DNA from: Pseudomonas mendocina
Lineage (GTDB): Bacteria > Pseudomonadota > Gammaproteobacteria > Pseudomonadales > Pseudomonadaceae
Assembly: GCF_900636545.1 (NCBI RefSeq)
Contig: NZ_LR134290.1
Span: 2,232,001 to 2,296,000, forward strand
Direction of reading: 5' to 3'
DNA length: 64,000 nucleotides
In this document: in pieces, positions 8,465 to 17,796 of the stretch
Position numbering within the stretch: the first letter of the stretch is position 1
Layout of the letters: the number at the start of each line of letters is the position of its first letter
Made by a program: the position numbers and the translations under genes
The notes under the pieces: model-generated
Database searches by the model: none
The model's input: only the letters and a program-made list of their open reading frames with translations
What the model was told of the DNA's origin: nothing

Positions 8465-10081
8465 TCAGAAACGGGCGACGCCGAAACGGTTGGATTTCAG
8501 AGGCCGTAGGTTGGCTTCGGCGCAGATGTCCAGCAAGAAGCCCAGCAGCTTGCGCGTATCACGTGGGTCGATCAGGCCGTCATCCCACAGGCTGGCGGTG
8601 CCATAGAGGGCGGTGGACTGGCTGTCGAGTTTCTGCGCAGTGACTTGCTCGAGCATGTCGAGCATTTTCGGATCGGCTTCCTTGCCCTCCTTGGCGTGCT
8701 TGTCCTCGGTGACGATGCGCAGCACCTTGCCGGCCTGGGCGCCGCCCATCACGGCGGTGCGGCTGTTGGGCCAGGCGAAGATGAAGCGTGGGTCGAGGCC
8801 ACGGCCGCACATGGCGTAGTTGCCTGCGCCGTAGGAGCCGCCGACGACGATGGTGAGCTTGGGCACAGTGGCGTTGGCCACGGCCTGGATCATCTTCGAG
8901 CCGTGCTTGATCACGCCGTTTTGTTCCGATTCCGTCCCGACCATAAAGCCGGTGGTGTTGTGGAAGAACAGGATCGGCGTGTTGCTCTGCTCGCACAGCT
9001 GGATGAACTGCGCTGCCTTGGCCGCACCCTGCGGGGTGATCGGGCCGTTGTTGCCGATGAAGCCGCAGGCCTGGCCTTCGATCTGCAGGTGGCCGCAGAC
9101 GGTCTGGCTGTCGAACTCGTTCTTGAAGTCGAGGAACTCCGAGCCATCGGCGATACGCGCGATGATCTCGCGTACGTCGTAGGGTTTCTTGGCGTCGGCC
9201 GGCACCAGGCCGAGCAGTTCCTCGGTCGGGTACAGCGGTTCGCGCCAGCTTTTCGCCGGACGCGCCGGCAACTGCTGGTTCCACGGCAGCATGCCAAGAA
9301 TCTCGCGCGCCAGGCGTACGCCGTCGGCGTCGTTCTCGGCCAGGTACTCGGCGGTACCGGCGACCTGGGCGTGCATCTCGGCGCCGCCGAGTTGCTCGTC
9401 GGTGGCGATCTCGCCGGTGGCTGCTTTAAGCAGAGGTGGGCCGGCCAGGAACATCTTGGCCTTGCCGCGCACCACTACCACGTAGTCCGAAAGGCCGGGC
9501 TGGTAGGCCCCGCCGGCGGTGCTGGAGCCATGCACCACGGTGATCTGCGGCAGGCCCATGGCGGACATCCGCGCCTGGTTGGCGAAGCCGCGCGCGCCTT
9601 CGACGAAGATGTCGGCGGCGTAGTTGAGGTTGGCGCCGCCGCTCTCGGCCAGGGTCACCACCGGCAGCTTGTTCTCGACGGCGATCTGCTGCAGGCGCAG
9701 CGACTTCTTCAGGCCGGTGGGGGAGATGGTGCCGCCCTTGATCGCGCTGTTGTTGGCGATCACCAGGCAACGCACGCCGGCGATGTAGCCGATACCGGCG
9801 ATGATGCCACCACCGGCCTGGCTGCCATCCTTGTCGTCGTGCAGCTTGTAGCCGGCCAGCGAGGACAATTCGAGGAAGGGCGCGCCGGCATCGAGCAGCA
9901 GGTTGATGCGTTCGCGCGGCAGCAATTGGCCGCGCCTCTCGAACTTGGCCTTGGCTTCCTGCGCCTTGTCGAGCACCTTTTGTTCGACGTCGCGGAAGGT
10001 CGCGATGGCTGCCAGCATGGCTTCGCGGTTCTGCGCGAAGGCTTCGCCATGGACATCGATTTCCGATTGGATCACGGGCAT
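8465..10081 (-). CDS. atuC: AtuC, geranyl-CoA carboxylase carboxyltransferase subunit
   Basis: The 538 residues form a two-lobed carboxyltransferase of the methylcrotonyl/geranyl-CoA carboxylase beta family. The N-lobe has RGQLLPRERINLLLDAG and the glycine-rich oxyanion stretch AESGGANLNYAADIF. The C-lobe has FHNTTGFMVG and VVGGSYGAGNYAMCGRGLDP. It accepts the carboxyl group from biotin on AtuF. The other family member in pseudomonads, LiuB, works on methylcrotonyl-CoA, and the two differ in small active-site residues that I have not compared. Position next to atuB and atuD supports the geranyl-CoA assignment. Only 4 bases separate its start from the end of atuB. Confidence 0.88.
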   Translation of the reverse strand: MPVIQSEIDVHGEAFAQNREAMLAAIATFRDVEQKVLDKAQEAKAKFERRGQLLPRERINLLLDAGAPFLELSSLAGYKLHDDKDGSQAGGGIIAGIGYIAGVRCLVIANNSAIKGGTISPTGLKKSLRLQQIAVENKLPVVTLAESGGANLNYAADIFVEGARGFANQARMSAMGLPQITVVHGSSTAGGAYQPGLSDYVVVVRGKAKMFLAGPPLLKAATGEIATDEQLGGAEMHAQVAGTAEYLAENDADGVRLAREILGMLPWNQQLPARPAKSWREPLYPTEELLGLVPADAKKPYDVREIIARIADGSEFLDFKNEFDSQTVCGHLQIEGQACGFIGNNGPITPQGAAKAAQFIQLCEQSNTPILFFHNTTGFMVGTESEQNGVIKHGSKMIQAVANATVPKLTIVVGGSYGAGNYAMCGRGLDPRFIFAWPNSRTAVMGGAQAGKVLRIVTEDKHAKEGKEADPKMLDMLEQVTAQKLDSQSTALYGTASLWDDGLIDPRDTRKLLGFLLDICAEANLRPLKSNRFGVARF

Positions 10082-10085
10082 CGCC

Positions 10086-10955
10086 TTACTCCTGATCTTT
10101 CAGTACGTCGGGCACGTAGGCCCGGTGGAAACCGTTGTAGGACTCGCTGTTTCTCGCCTTGCCCAGCGTCCAGGCGCGGGTGCCCTGGCTGGCGGCACCA
10201 TCGATGCGGATGGTGTTGCCGCTGATGAAGTTGGCGCCGGGGCTGAGCAGGAAGACGATGGCCGAGGCGACCTCTGACTCGCTGCCGATGCGCTGCAACG
10301 GCACGTGATCCTTGAGGTTGCGGATCATGTTCTTCATCGACTCGGGGTAGGTATCCATGCCGCTGGAGGCGATCCAGCCCGGCGCCACGGCGTTGACCCG
10401 CACACCGGCGTGGCCCCACTCGTAGGCGGCGGTCTTGGTGAAGTTCTCCATGCCGGCCCGCGCTGCGCCCGAATGGCCCATGCCGGGCATGCCGCCCCAC
10501 ATGTCGGCGAGCATGTTGACGATGCTGCCGCCGTGTTTGCTCATGCTCTGCAGGAAGACTTCCTTGGCCACCAGAAAGCCGCCCACCAGGTTGGTGCGTA
10601 CCACGGTCTCGAAGCCTTTCTGGTTGATGCCGATCAGCGGCGCGGGGAACTGGCCGCCGGCGTTGTTCACAAGCTGATGGATGCGCCCGCGCTCCCTGAT
10701 CACCGCGCTGACCATGGCCTTCACGGCTTCTTCGTCACGGATGTCGCAAACCTGGAAGCTGGCGCTGCCGCCGTCCTCGGTGATCTCGGCGCAGGTCTTC
10801 TCCAGCTTTTCCTGCTTGCGCCCGACCAGCACCACATGGGCGCCGAGGTGGGCCAGCTCGTGGGCCACGCAGCGACCGATGCCGCTGCCACCACCGGTGA
10901 CCAGGATGGTCTGTTCATTGAACAGGCCAGGTTTGAATACGGAGTCGTAGCTCAT
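10086..10955 (-). CDS. atuB: AtuB, SDR-family citronellol/citronellal or enoyl-CoA oxidoreductase
   Basis: This 289-residue SDR has TGGGSGIG at 20-27 and NNAG at 97-100. Where classical SDRs have Tyr-x-x-x-Lys, it reads G-HSGAAR-AG (about 160-168), so Tyr is missing and the Lys position is Arg. HSGAARAG resembles the HAGSAKA pattern of peroxisomal 2,4-dienoyl-CoA reductases. AtuB is usually described as a citronellol/citronellal dehydrogenase, but the missing Tyr makes an alcohol-dehydrogenase role open to question. It lies between atuA and atuC, with 40 and 4 bases on either side, and probably shares their transcript. Confidence 0.82.
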   Translation of the reverse strand: MSYDSVFKPGLFNEQTILVTGGGSGIGRCVAHELAHLGAHVVLVGRKQEKLEKTCAEITEDGGSASFQVCDIRDEEAVKAMVSAVIRERGRIHQLVNNAGGQFPAPLIGINQKGFETVVRTNLVGGFLVAKEVFLQSMSKHGGSIVNMLADMWGGMPGMGHSGAARAGMENFTKTAAYEWGHAGVRVNAVAPGWIASSGMDTYPESMKNMIRNLKDHVPLQRIGSESEVASAIVFLLSPGANFISGNTIRIDGAASQGTRAWTLGKARNSESYNGFHRAYVPDVLKDQE

Positions 10956-10995
10956 TGTTCTTGTTGTCCTGAGTGATTGCGGTGCGCGTGGCGCG

Positions 10996-12801
10996 CTACG
11001 AGACGGTTGCAGTGTTCAGGCTGTCGGCCAGCGCCTTGGGCACCGGCACCGGGAACTCCAACAGTTGCTGGGCGAACGCCTTGCCCTGCGGGTCGATGCG
11101 TAGGCTGGCGACGCCACCACCGCCCAGTGCGTTTTCCAGCAGAAAGTTGAGGCTGTGGCTGCCCGGCAAGTACCAGCGGCTGACGCGGCCTTGCTCGGCG
11201 TCCAGGGTATGCGTCATCCAGTTGGCCACGGCTTCGGGCGTCAGCGCAGCAGCGATCCATGCCAGGTATTCGGGCTTTCTGGCCATCACGCCGATGTTGC
11301 TGTGGTTGCCCTTGTCGCCGGAGCGGGCCACGGCCAGGCGGATCAGCGGCACGGCCGCGTCGGCTTCACCCATCGGTACGGGCAGGGCGGCTGGCGCACG
11401 GAGTTGGGCTGGGTCGAAAGTATCGACCTGCGGCAGGGCGACCGGCTGGCGTTCGCCGTCGATCTCGACGCTCAGGGCGCAGGCACTCTTGTCCACCAGG
11501 AAGCTGAACAGGCGGATCACCGGGTAGACGGTTGGGCGGCCACCGACGATGCCGGTCAGACCCGGCGCCATGCCGGTGGCAGCCTGGGCGATCTCGCGGG
11601 AGAACAGGATCAGCGCCTCTTTCTTGGCATGGCGTGCGGCGATCTTCACTACCACTTCACGGCTGTATTTGCGGTGAGCATGGACGCCATAGGTGGCTTC
11701 GCTGCCGAGCAGCTCGACGCTGACCTCCTGGTAAGGGCCCCAGCCGCGCTCGGCGAACATATCTTCAGTCTTGTTGATGATCGCCTCGGCAACGCGCTCA
11801 GCCTTGGCCACGGCATCGATGCCGGCCAGCAGGAAGCTGGCGGTGCAGCGGAAACCGTCCGGGTGCGTGGCGCTGACCTTGTACTGGTCGGTCGGTGGCA
11901 GGCCGCGTGCGCCCTGCAGCTGCACGCGGTTGTCGCCAACCTGGCTCAGCTCGACCTGGGTGAAGTCGCAGATCACGTCCGGCAGGAGATAAGCGCGCGG
12001 ATCGCCGATCTCGTAGAGCATCTGCTCGCCAACGGTAAAAGGCGTGACCAAGCCGCCGGAACCATCCGGCTTGGTCACGACGAAACGGCCATCGTTTTCA
12101 ACTTCGACGATGGGGAAGCCGATGTGCTCGTAGTCCGGCACGTCGCGCCAGTCGGTGAAGTTGCCACCGGTGCACTGCGCGCCGCATTCGATGATGTGTC
12201 CGGCCAGCGCGGCCTGGGCCAGCTTGTCGTAGTCGCTCCAGGCCCAGCCGAACTCGTGCACCAGAGCGGCGCTGACCACCGCGCTGTCGACCACGCGACC
12301 AGTGATGACGATATCGGCGCCCTGTTCCAGCGCGGCGACGATGCCCGGTGCGCCGAGGTAGGCGTTCACCGAAACGCAGAAGGGCGGCAGCGCGGCGCCA
12401 GTGAACATCTCGCGGGTGCCGGCCTTGACCAGCTCGCCGAGCTTGGGTTGCAGGTTGTCACCGTGCAGCACGGCGATCTTCAGGTTCACCCCGGCCTGCT
12501 CACAGGCTGCGCTCAGGGCGGCGGCGCAGGCCATCGGGTTAACCCCACCGGCGTTACTGATGACGCGGGTTTTTTTCGCTGCCAGTTCGCCCAGCAGAGG
12601 CGTGAGCACTTCGACGAAATCGCGGGCGTAGCCGTCGTCCGGCTTCTTCATGCGGGCGCCGGCCATGATCGACATGGTGATCTCGGCCAGGTAGTCGAAC
12701 ACCAGGTAATCCAGTTCGGCGCCGCGAACCAGTTGAGCGGCAGCGGTGGACGTGTCGCCCCAGAAAGCGGAGGCGCAGCCGATGCGTACGGTTTTGGTCA
12801 T
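10996..12801 (-). CDS. atuA: AtuA, acyclic terpene utilisation protein
   Basis: The 601 residues from ATG at 12801 begin [20 protein letters not shown]. An upstream in-frame extension to 12954 is rejected because it would run through the operator sites. The first 440 residues belong to the AtuA-like family (DUF1446), with [16 protein letters not shown] and [10 protein letters not shown]. The last 110 residues ([20 protein letters not shown] onward) form a second domain also seen alone elsewhere. AtuA is needed for growth on acyclic terpenes in P. aeruginosa, but its reaction is not known to me. It is the first gene of the minus-strand operon, 43 bases from the nearer AtuR-type operator. Confidence 0.87.
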   Translation of the reverse strand: MTKTVRIGCASAFWGDTSTAAAQLVRGAELDYLVFDYLAEITMSIMAGARMKKPDDGYARDFVEVLTPLLGELAAKKTRVISNAGGVNPMACAAALSAACEQAGVNLKIAVLHGDNLQPKLGELVKAGTREMFTGAALPPFCVSVNAYLGAPGIVAALEQGADIVITGRVVDSAVVSAALVHEFGWAWSDYDKLAQAALAGHIIECGAQCTGGNFTDWRDVPDYEHIGFPIVEVENDGRFVVTKPDGSGGLVTPFTVGEQMLYEIGDPRAYLLPDVICDFTQVELSQVGDNRVQLQGARGLPPTDQYKVSATHPDGFRCTASFLLAGIDAVAKAERVAEAIINKTEDMFAERGWGPYQEVSVELLGSEATYGVHAHRKYSREVVVKIAARHAKKEALILFSREIAQAATGMAPGLTGIVGGRPTVYPVIRLFSFLVDKSACALSVEIDGERQPVALPQVDTFDPAQLRAPAALPVPMGEADAAVPLIRLAVARSGDKGNHSNIGVMARKPEYLAWIAAALTPEAVANWMTHTLDAEQGRVSRWYLPGSHSLNFLLENALGGGGVASLRIDPQGKAFAQQLLEFPVPVPKALADSLNTATVS

Positions 12802-12843
12802 TGGAGTTGGCCCGTCACACATTTGAGAAGGTGAGTTCACACT

Positions 12844-12862
12844 ACCAAGCAAGCGCTTGGTT
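12844..12862. promoter_or_regulatory. AtuR-type operator, atuA-proximal
   Basis: ACCAAGCAAGCGCTTGGTT has perfect ACCAAG/CTTGGT arms around a CAAGCGCTTG palindromic core. It lies 43 bases upstream of the atuA ATG. Its first 17 bases are the exact reverse complement of 12902-12918. AtuR of P. aeruginosa is reported to bind two inverted repeats in this same intergenic region; equating these sites with them is inference. Confidence 0.75.
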
Positions 12863-12901
12863 GAAAAGTGGTAAAACACGACAAACTGGCCAAAAGTGCG
12901 G

Positions 12902-12918
12902 CCAAGCGCTTGCTTGGT
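12902..12918. promoter_or_regulatory. AtuR-type operator, atuR-proximal
   Basis: CCAAGCGCTTGCTTGGT is the exact reverse complement of 12844-12860, so the two operators are mirror images about 58 bases apart centre to centre. It lies 68 bases from the ATG at 12970 and 122 from the preferred GTG at 13024. A weaker, differently spaced run of the same half-sites (CAAGCAAGACAAGCACTTG) follows at 12943-12961. Confidence 0.72.
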
Positions 12919-13023
12919 TAGCTGGCGCCGCATACATTTCATCAAGCAAGACAAGCACTTGCCGGCAGCATGAAGAATTCATCAGAACAATCGCCGAGCA
13001 GGGCAACCAGGGGAGAAGTCAGC

Positions 13024-13647
13024 GTGGACGAACACAAAGCCCAGGCCGTGATGCAGGAGCTGGTCGACAGTGGCCAGGTAACCGATCCGGACAGTGCCCG
13101 CGGCAAGCTGCTACAGATGGCCGCACACCTGTTCCGCAGCAAGGGCTACGAGCGCACCACCGTGCGTGACCTGGCCGCAGCCATTGGCATTCAGTCAGGC
13201 AGCATCTTTCATCACTTCAAGAGCAAGGAGGAAATCCTGCGCTCGGTGATGGAGGAAACCATCGTCTACAACACCGCCCTGATGCGTGCTGCGCTGGCCT
13301 CGGCGCAGGGTACGCGCGAGCGTTTGCTGGCGCTGATCCGTTGCGAACTGCAGTCGATCATGGGCGGGACCGGTGAGGCCATGGCCGTGCTGGTCTACGA
13401 ATGGCGTTCGCTCTCGGACGATGGCCAGGCGCAGGTGCTGGCCCTGCGTGATACCTATGAGCAGATCTGGCTGACGGTGCTGGGCGAGGCGCGCGATGCT
13501 GGCTACTTCAAGGGCGACCCTTTCATCCAGCGGCGTTTTCTCACCGGAGCACTGAGCTGGACCAATACCTGGTTCCGTCCGCAGGGGCCGATGAGCCTGG
13601 ACCAATTGGCCGAAGAGGCGTTGTCACTGGTGTGCAAAGACCTGTAG
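13024..13647 (+). CDS. atuR: AtuR, TetR-family repressor of the atu operon
   Basis: The protein has 207 residues from GTG at 13024. An ATG at 12970 in the same frame would give 225. I prefer the GTG because GGGGAG lies 8 bases upstream of it, whereas the ATG lacks a clear Shine-Dalgarno. The TetR helix-turn-helix is visible as TTVRDLAAAIGIQSGSIFHHFKSKEEIL, preceded by MAAHLFRSKGYERT. The C-terminal half should bind a terpenoid CoA ester or related inducer. It is divergent from atuA and shares the operator-bearing region, so autoregulation is likely. Confidence 0.85.
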   Translation: MDEHKAQAVMQELVDSGQVTDPDSARGKLLQMAAHLFRSKGYERTTVRDLAAAIGIQSGSIFHHFKSKEEILRSVMEETIVYNTALMRAALASAQGTRERLLALIRCELQSIMGGTGEAMAVLVYEWRSLSDDGQAQVLALRDTYEQIWLTVLGEARDAGYFKGDPFIQRRFLTGALSWTNTWFRPQGPMSLDQLAEEALSLVCKDL

Positions 13648-13818
13648 CCGATTCGGGCAGAGCAAACAAACCCACGCAGCGTGGAGCACTATTGAGGCGA
13701 CTTGGGGCTATCGTCTGCCATCGCGTAACAAAGTGCTGGCGCCATAAAATCCATCTAGTCGGTCAAGAGAGAGTCGGGTAGGCTGCACTTCACTGGCAGA
13801 AGGAATTGGGGATTCGAG

Positions 13819-14637
13819 ATGCGGCATACGCGGCGCTGGGTTCATGGATGTGTGGGTGCCTTGTGTCTGTTACTTGCCGGTTTTCTTTGCGCTGCCGAGG
13901 TGGTCAAGGTCGGTGGCGCGCACTTTCCGCCCTATGTGATCAAGTCCAACCTGCAGGAGTCGAGCGGGCTTCTGCCGCAATTGCTCGAAGCGCTCAATAA
14001 CGCGCAGAGCGAATACCACTTCACCATGTTGCCCACTGCCATCGTGCGCCGTTTCGGCGACTTGCAGCGTGGGCGCATCGACATGGCGATATTCGAGAAC
14101 CCGCAATGGGGGTGGCAGGATATCGATGCCGAAGCCATCGACATGGGCCTGGAGGATGCCGAGCTATTCGTCGCCAGGAATGAAGAGCTGCGTGACCAGG
14201 CATACTTCGAACAGCTCGCAGGCAAGCGCCTGGCACTTTATCGGGGTTATCACTACGGGTTCGCCCAGTTCAACAGCGATCCGGAATTCCTCAGCAGCAC
14301 CTTCAACGCCAACCTGGGGCATTCCCACGACAGCAATCTGTTGATGGTGATACGCGGACGCGCCGATGTCGCGCTGGTGACACGTTCCAATCTCTACGAT
14401 TTCCTCGAACGCAATCGCGATTACGCCCGCCAACTGCTGATTTCCGAGCGAATCGATCAGGTCTATCGCCATCATGCGATGCTTCGCCGCGGTGCGCCGA
14501 TAAGCTCCGAGCGCTTTGCTGCCCTGCTCGAGCAACTGCGCGTCAGCGGTGAATTGCAGCGCATCTTCTCGCCTTACCGCATTGCCGTCATGCCAGTCTT
14601 AGCGGATAACTCAGCAATAGAAAGTGCACAAGATTGA
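13819..14637 (+). CDS. Periplasmic solute-binding protein (family 3-like)
   Basis: The 272 residues begin with a cleavable signal (GCVGALCLLLAGFLCAAEVV, probably cut after LCA or CAA). A fold typical of amino-acid-type solute-binding proteins follows: VVKVGGAHFPPYVIK at the start, LLPQLLEALN, FGDLQRGRIDMAIFENP and the second-lobe segment LAGKRLALYRGYHYGF. No transporter permease or ATPase lies nearby, so it is probably a stand-alone sensor or scavenging protein. A GAAGGAATT stretch precedes the ATG. Its last 50 bases overlap the 3' end of the convergent protease gene. Confidence 0.6.
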   Translation: MRHTRRWVHGCVGALCLLLAGFLCAAEVVKVGGAHFPPYVIKSNLQESSGLLPQLLEALNNAQSEYHFTMLPTAIVRRFGDLQRGRIDMAIFENPQWGWQDIDAEAIDMGLEDAELFVARNEELRDQAYFEQLAGKRLALYRGYHYGFAQFNSDPEFLSSTFNANLGHSHDSNLLMVIRGRADVALVTRSNLYDFLERNRDYARQLLISERIDQVYRHHAMLRRGAPISSERFAALLEQLRVSGELQRIFSPYRIAVMPVLADNSAIESAQD

Positions 14638-15346
14638 CGGCAGCGTGCAGAGCAATGGCCAGGCTTATCCGGCCGCTGTAGTGGAAGGCCAGCCCATAGC
14701 CCAGTCCCGCCAAGGCAGCCACCATCGCGAATAGCGTGCTGAAGGGCAGGTGGGCTACGCCGAACAGGCCTGCAGTCAGCAGCAAGCCGGGCCAGCTACC
14801 CAGGCGTTTGACCAGTACAGGCTGCAGTACGCCGCGAAACAGTAGCTCCTCCGCCAGCACCGCCGCGCCAAGATTGACTGCCAGCCACAGCAGTACGCCT
14901 TGCGGCCATTTCGGCTGCCAGGCGACCAGCCCCAATGCCATGGCGAGAACCGGTATCAGCGGCAGAGTTGCGAGGCACGCCAGCCAGGCCAGTTTCAGCG
15001 ATATAACGGGCCGGCGGCTTTGCCCCAGCCACCAGGCTAGCAGAGCGGTGCCGAGCAGCAGCTTGTCCCAGGACAGGCGCAGCGCGTAGGGCGGTGCGTC
15101 AGGGCTGATCTGCCGTGGTTGCCACAACGTCCAGGGGCTGAAACCCGGTAGCAAGTGAGCCGCCAATGCGATGCCAGCGACAAGCACCAACGCTTGCCAC
15201 AGCCACGCCGGCAGGCGCCGTTCGCCAAGCAGGATCAGGACGCAGGCAGCCGTGCCAAGCAACAGACCGACCGGCTGGATAAAACCCAAGGCATGACCCA
15301 GCGCCAGGGTGAAGGCCGGTAGCAGCAGCCGCAGATGCAGGGGCAT
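14588..15346 (-). CDS. CPBP-family intramembrane metalloprotease
   Basis: This is a 252-residue, strongly hydrophobic protein with about seven membrane segments. The CPBP/Abi motif is visible as LAEELLFRGVLQP (the EExxxR glutamates and Arg), followed by a second conserved region HLPFSTLFAMVAALAGLGYG and then IALHAAVNLVHF with the third-motif His/Asn. Family members are CAAX prenyl-protease-like glutamic or metallo-peptidases in the inner membrane; substrates in pseudomonads are mostly unknown. It overlaps the solute-binding protein gene tail-to-tail by 50 bases. Confidence 0.75.
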   Translation of the reverse strand: MPLHLRLLLPAFTLALGHALGFIQPVGLLLGTAACVLILLGERRLPAWLWQALVLVAGIALAAHLLPGFSPWTLWQPRQISPDAPPYALRLSWDKLLLGTALLAWWLGQSRRPVISLKLAWLACLATLPLIPVLAMALGLVAWQPKWPQGVLLWLAVNLGAAVLAEELLFRGVLQPVLVKRLGSWPGLLLTAGLFGVAHLPFSTLFAMVAALAGLGYGLAFHYSGRISLAIALHAAVNLVHFLLLSYPLRLA

Positions 15347-15414
15347 GGCGCCTCCTCAGGAGAAGGAGGCGCAGTTTAGCAGGCTGTCAGAGTAGAGATG
15401 ACGTACAGGACGGA

Positions 15415-15582
15415 TCAGCGCTCTCGGCTGTCCTTGGCGTCCTGTTCGACGTTGCGCTCGTGAATACGCTTGAGCTGTTCCTCGGTCAGCGGCAATTTCT
15501 TCGCCGTGTCGCGTAGCAGCAGGAGGCTGCCGAGGATGGAGCCCAAGGCCAGGATCAGGATGAGCCAGGCATACCAGGGCAT
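15415..15582 (-). CDS. Small single-pass membrane protein, DUF2897-like
   Basis: The 55 residues begin MPWYAWLILILALGSILGSL, a single membrane helix, followed by a charged tail LLLLRDTAKKLPLTEEQLKR and IHERNVEQDAKDSRER. A GCAAGAGGAA stretch precedes the ATG. The size and the KLPLTEEQLKRI segment match small Pseudomonas proteins I associate with DUF2897. No function is known. It lies between the protease gene and eutC on the same strand. Confidence 0.7.
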   Translation of the reverse strand: MPWYAWLILILALGSILGSLLLLRDTAKKLPLTEEQLKRIHERNVEQDAKDSRER

Positions 15583-15637
15583 GATCGATTCCTCTTGCGG
15601 GTAAGGACCTCCACCATACCCGCTCGCAACCGGCTTG

Positions 15638-16402
15638 TCAGGCCGGTAGCTCGCGCACCGGCTGCAGGTTGCTGTCGTCCTTGAGCGATACGCCGCTGAG
15701 TTGCAGGCGCAACGCCTGGCGCGTCAGGTAGTTGAGCTTGTGCGCCGCCAACTCGTAGGGCAGGCCTTCGGGGCGCACGTTGGAGATGCAGTTGCGCGCG
15801 CTGTCCAGGCAGCCTACCCGTGGCGCATGGGTCAGGTACAGGCCCAGGCTGTCCGGTGAGGTCAGTCCCGGACGCTCACCGATCATCACGATGACCAGGC
15901 GGGCACGCAGGGCTTCGCCGATGCCGTCGCCAATCGCCACACGGCCTTGTTCGGCCAGCACCACTGGTGTGTTGGCCCAGTCGGTATCGAAGCGATCGCG
16001 AAAGGCTTGCAATAGCGGCAGGGCATGGCGTTGTACGGCGACGGCCGAGAGACCGTCGGCCAGCACGATGGCGATTTCTGGTGCAGGCAATTCGTGTTGC
16101 AACTGTACCTGACAGTCGCCGTGCAGGTGGCGGCCATGATCCGGTCGCAGCAGGTAGGTCTGCCGGTCCTCAGCATTGCTGCGTACTTTCAGCACCCGGA
16201 AACCGGCGGTATGAAGTTGATGCTTGAGCTCGGCGAAATCCAGCGGCCGATGCACCGCATCGCGCGCCTGGGCGTGTGCCAGGCCGAATTTGAGCACCTC
16301 GCGGGTGGGCAGGCTGCAGCCAACGCGGCCAAGCGCGATGCGCGCCGAGGTATGCGCGCGCAACTCGTCCCAGGGATTGTGCTGGATCAGGTCGTTGCTC
16401 AT
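15638..16402 (-). CDS. eutC: EutC, ethanolamine ammonia-lyase small subunit
   Basis: The protein has 254 residues from ATG at 16402. Its stretches HTSARIALGRVGCSLPTREVL, VVLAEQGRVAIGDGIGEAL, RLVIVMIGERPGLTSPDSLG and ARNCISNVRPEGL are the signature segments of EutC, which forms with EutB the adenosylcobalamin-binding ammonia-lyase. The enzyme splits ethanolamine to acetaldehyde and ammonia. The ATG shares its A with the eutB stop (TGATG), so the two are translationally coupled. None of the microcompartment or reactivase genes is nearby, so this is the simple two-gene form. Confidence 0.93.
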   Translation of the reverse strand: MSNDLIQHNPWDELRAHTSARIALGRVGCSLPTREVLKFGLAHAQARDAVHRPLDFAELKHQLHTAGFRVLKVRSNAEDRQTYLLRPDHGRHLHGDCQVQLQHELPAPEIAIVLADGLSAVAVQRHALPLLQAFRDRFDTDWANTPVVLAEQGRVAIGDGIGEALRARLVIVMIGERPGLTSPDSLGLYLTHAPRVGCLDSARNCISNVRPEGLPYELAAHKLNYLTRQALRLQLSGVSLKDDSNLQPVRELPA

Positions 16403-17796
16403 CACGCGGCTCCCGAGATATGCGGCAGTTGCTTGAGCAGGTGGTGGCCGCGGCCGATGTCGCGCAGGCGGCCTGTTGGTTCGGTAATGGCCATGCGCGC
16501 CAGCCAGGCGTCGAACTCCGGTGCACGTTTCAGGCCCAGTACGCTGCGCAGATACAGCGCATCGTGGAATGAGGTGCTCTGGTAGTTGAGCATGATGTCG
16601 TCGGCGCCGGGGATGCCCATGATGAAGTTGATGCCGGCTGCGCCAAGCAGGGTGAGCAGGCTGTCCATGTCGTCCTGGTCGGCTTCCGCGTGGTTGGTGT
16701 AGCAGACGTCGCAGCCCATCGGCAGACCGAGCAGCTTGGCGCAGAAATGATCCTCCAGCCCGGCGCGGATGATCTGCTTGCCGTCGTAGAGATATTCCGG
16801 GCCGATGAAGCCGACCACGGTGTTGACCAGCAATGGGCGGAACTCGCGGGCTACGGCGTAGGCGCGCACCTCGCAAGTCTGCTGGTCGACGCCATGGTGG
16901 CCGCCGGCCGACAAGGCGCTGCCCTGGCCGGTTTCGAAGTACATGACGTTATCACCCAACGTCCCGCGCCCCAGCGCCAGCGCGGCCTCGTGGGCCTCGC
17001 GCAGGATTGCCAGGGAGACGCCGAAACCGGCGTTGCTGGCCTCGGTGCCCGCGATGGACTGGAACACCAGATCGATCGGTGCGCCGGCTTCGATGGCCTG
17101 GATCTGTGTGGTGACGTGGGTCAGCACGCAGCTTTGCATGGGGATTTCGAAGTGCTGGCGCACCTCGTCCATCATTTGCCACAGGCGCATCAGTGTCGGC
17201 AGCGAATCACTGGCCGGGTTGATGCCCACTGTGGCGTCGCCGGAACCGTAGAGCAGGCCGTCGAGCATGCTGGCGGCAATGCCGCGCACATCATCGGTGG
17301 GGTGGTTGGGCTGCAGGCGCACGGCCAGGTGACCGGGCAGGCCCAGAGTGTTGCGAAAACGGCTGATCACCTGGCATTTGCGCGCCACCAGAATTAGGTC
17401 CTGATTGCGCATCAGCTTGCTCACCGCCGCGACCATTTCTGGTGTCAGCCCAGTGGCCACTGCGGTCAGTCGCGTGCTGTCGGTTTTCTCCAGCAGCAGC
17501 CAGTCACGCAGGTCGCCGACCGTGAGGTGGCTGATCGGGGCGAAGGCGGCGGCGTCATGGCGGTCGATGATCAGGCGGGTGACTTCGTCCTGCTCGTAGG
17601 GAATCAGCGCCTCGTCGAGAAAACACTTGAGCGGCACATCGGCCAGCGCGAGCTTGGCCGCCATGCGTTCTTCATAGGTCGCGGCAGCGAGCCCGGCCAG
17701 GTAATCGCCGGAACGCGCAGGGCTGGCCTTGGCCAGTAGCGTCTTGAGGTCGGCGAAACGGTAGACGAGGTTGCCGATGGTGGTCTGGTAGGGCAT
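16402..17796 (-). CDS. eutB: EutB, ethanolamine ammonia-lyase large subunit
   Basis: The 464 residues begin MPYQTTIGNLVYRFADLKTL, the usual EutB opening. Conserved parts include HLTVGDLRDWLLLEKTDSTR, LTPEMVAAVSKLMRNQDLIL, RLQPNHPTDD, YGSGDATVGINPASDS, the barrel segment MYFETGQGSALSAGGHHGVDQ, and CDVCYTNHAEADQDDMDSLL. The fold is the TIM barrel holding the substrate and adenosylcobalamin. Longer in-frame starts up to 18561 run antisense through the kinase gene and are rejected. The kinase gene starts 231 bases away in the opposite direction. I see no EutR-like regulator or cobalamin riboswitch nearby. Confidence 0.93.
   Translation of the reverse strand: MPYQTTIGNLVYRFADLKTLLAKASPARSGDYLAGLAAATYEERMAAKLALADVPLKCFLDEALIPYEQDEVTRLIIDRHDAAAFAPISHLTVGDLRDWLLLEKTDSTRLTAVATGLTPEMVAAVSKLMRNQDLILVARKCQVISRFRNTLGLPGHLAVRLQPNHPTDDVRGIAASMLDGLLYGSGDATVGINPASDSLPTLMRLWQMMDEVRQHFEIPMQSCVLTHVTTQIQAIEAGAPIDLVFQSIAGTEASNAGFGVSLAILREAHEAALALGRGTLGDNVMYFETGQGSALSAGGHHGVDQQTCEVRAYAVAREFRPLLVNTVVGFIGPEYLYDGKQIIRAGLEDHFCAKLLGLPMGCDVCYTNHAEADQDDMDSLLTLLGAAGINFIMGIPGADDIMLNYQSTSFHDALYLRSVLGLKRAPEFDAWLARMAITEPTGRLRDIGRGHHLLKQLPHISGAA

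Noticed and set aside
12802..12954. A 51-residue extension of AtuA
   Set aside because: It would span the operators and the promoter; the conserved start MTKTVRIG is at 12801.
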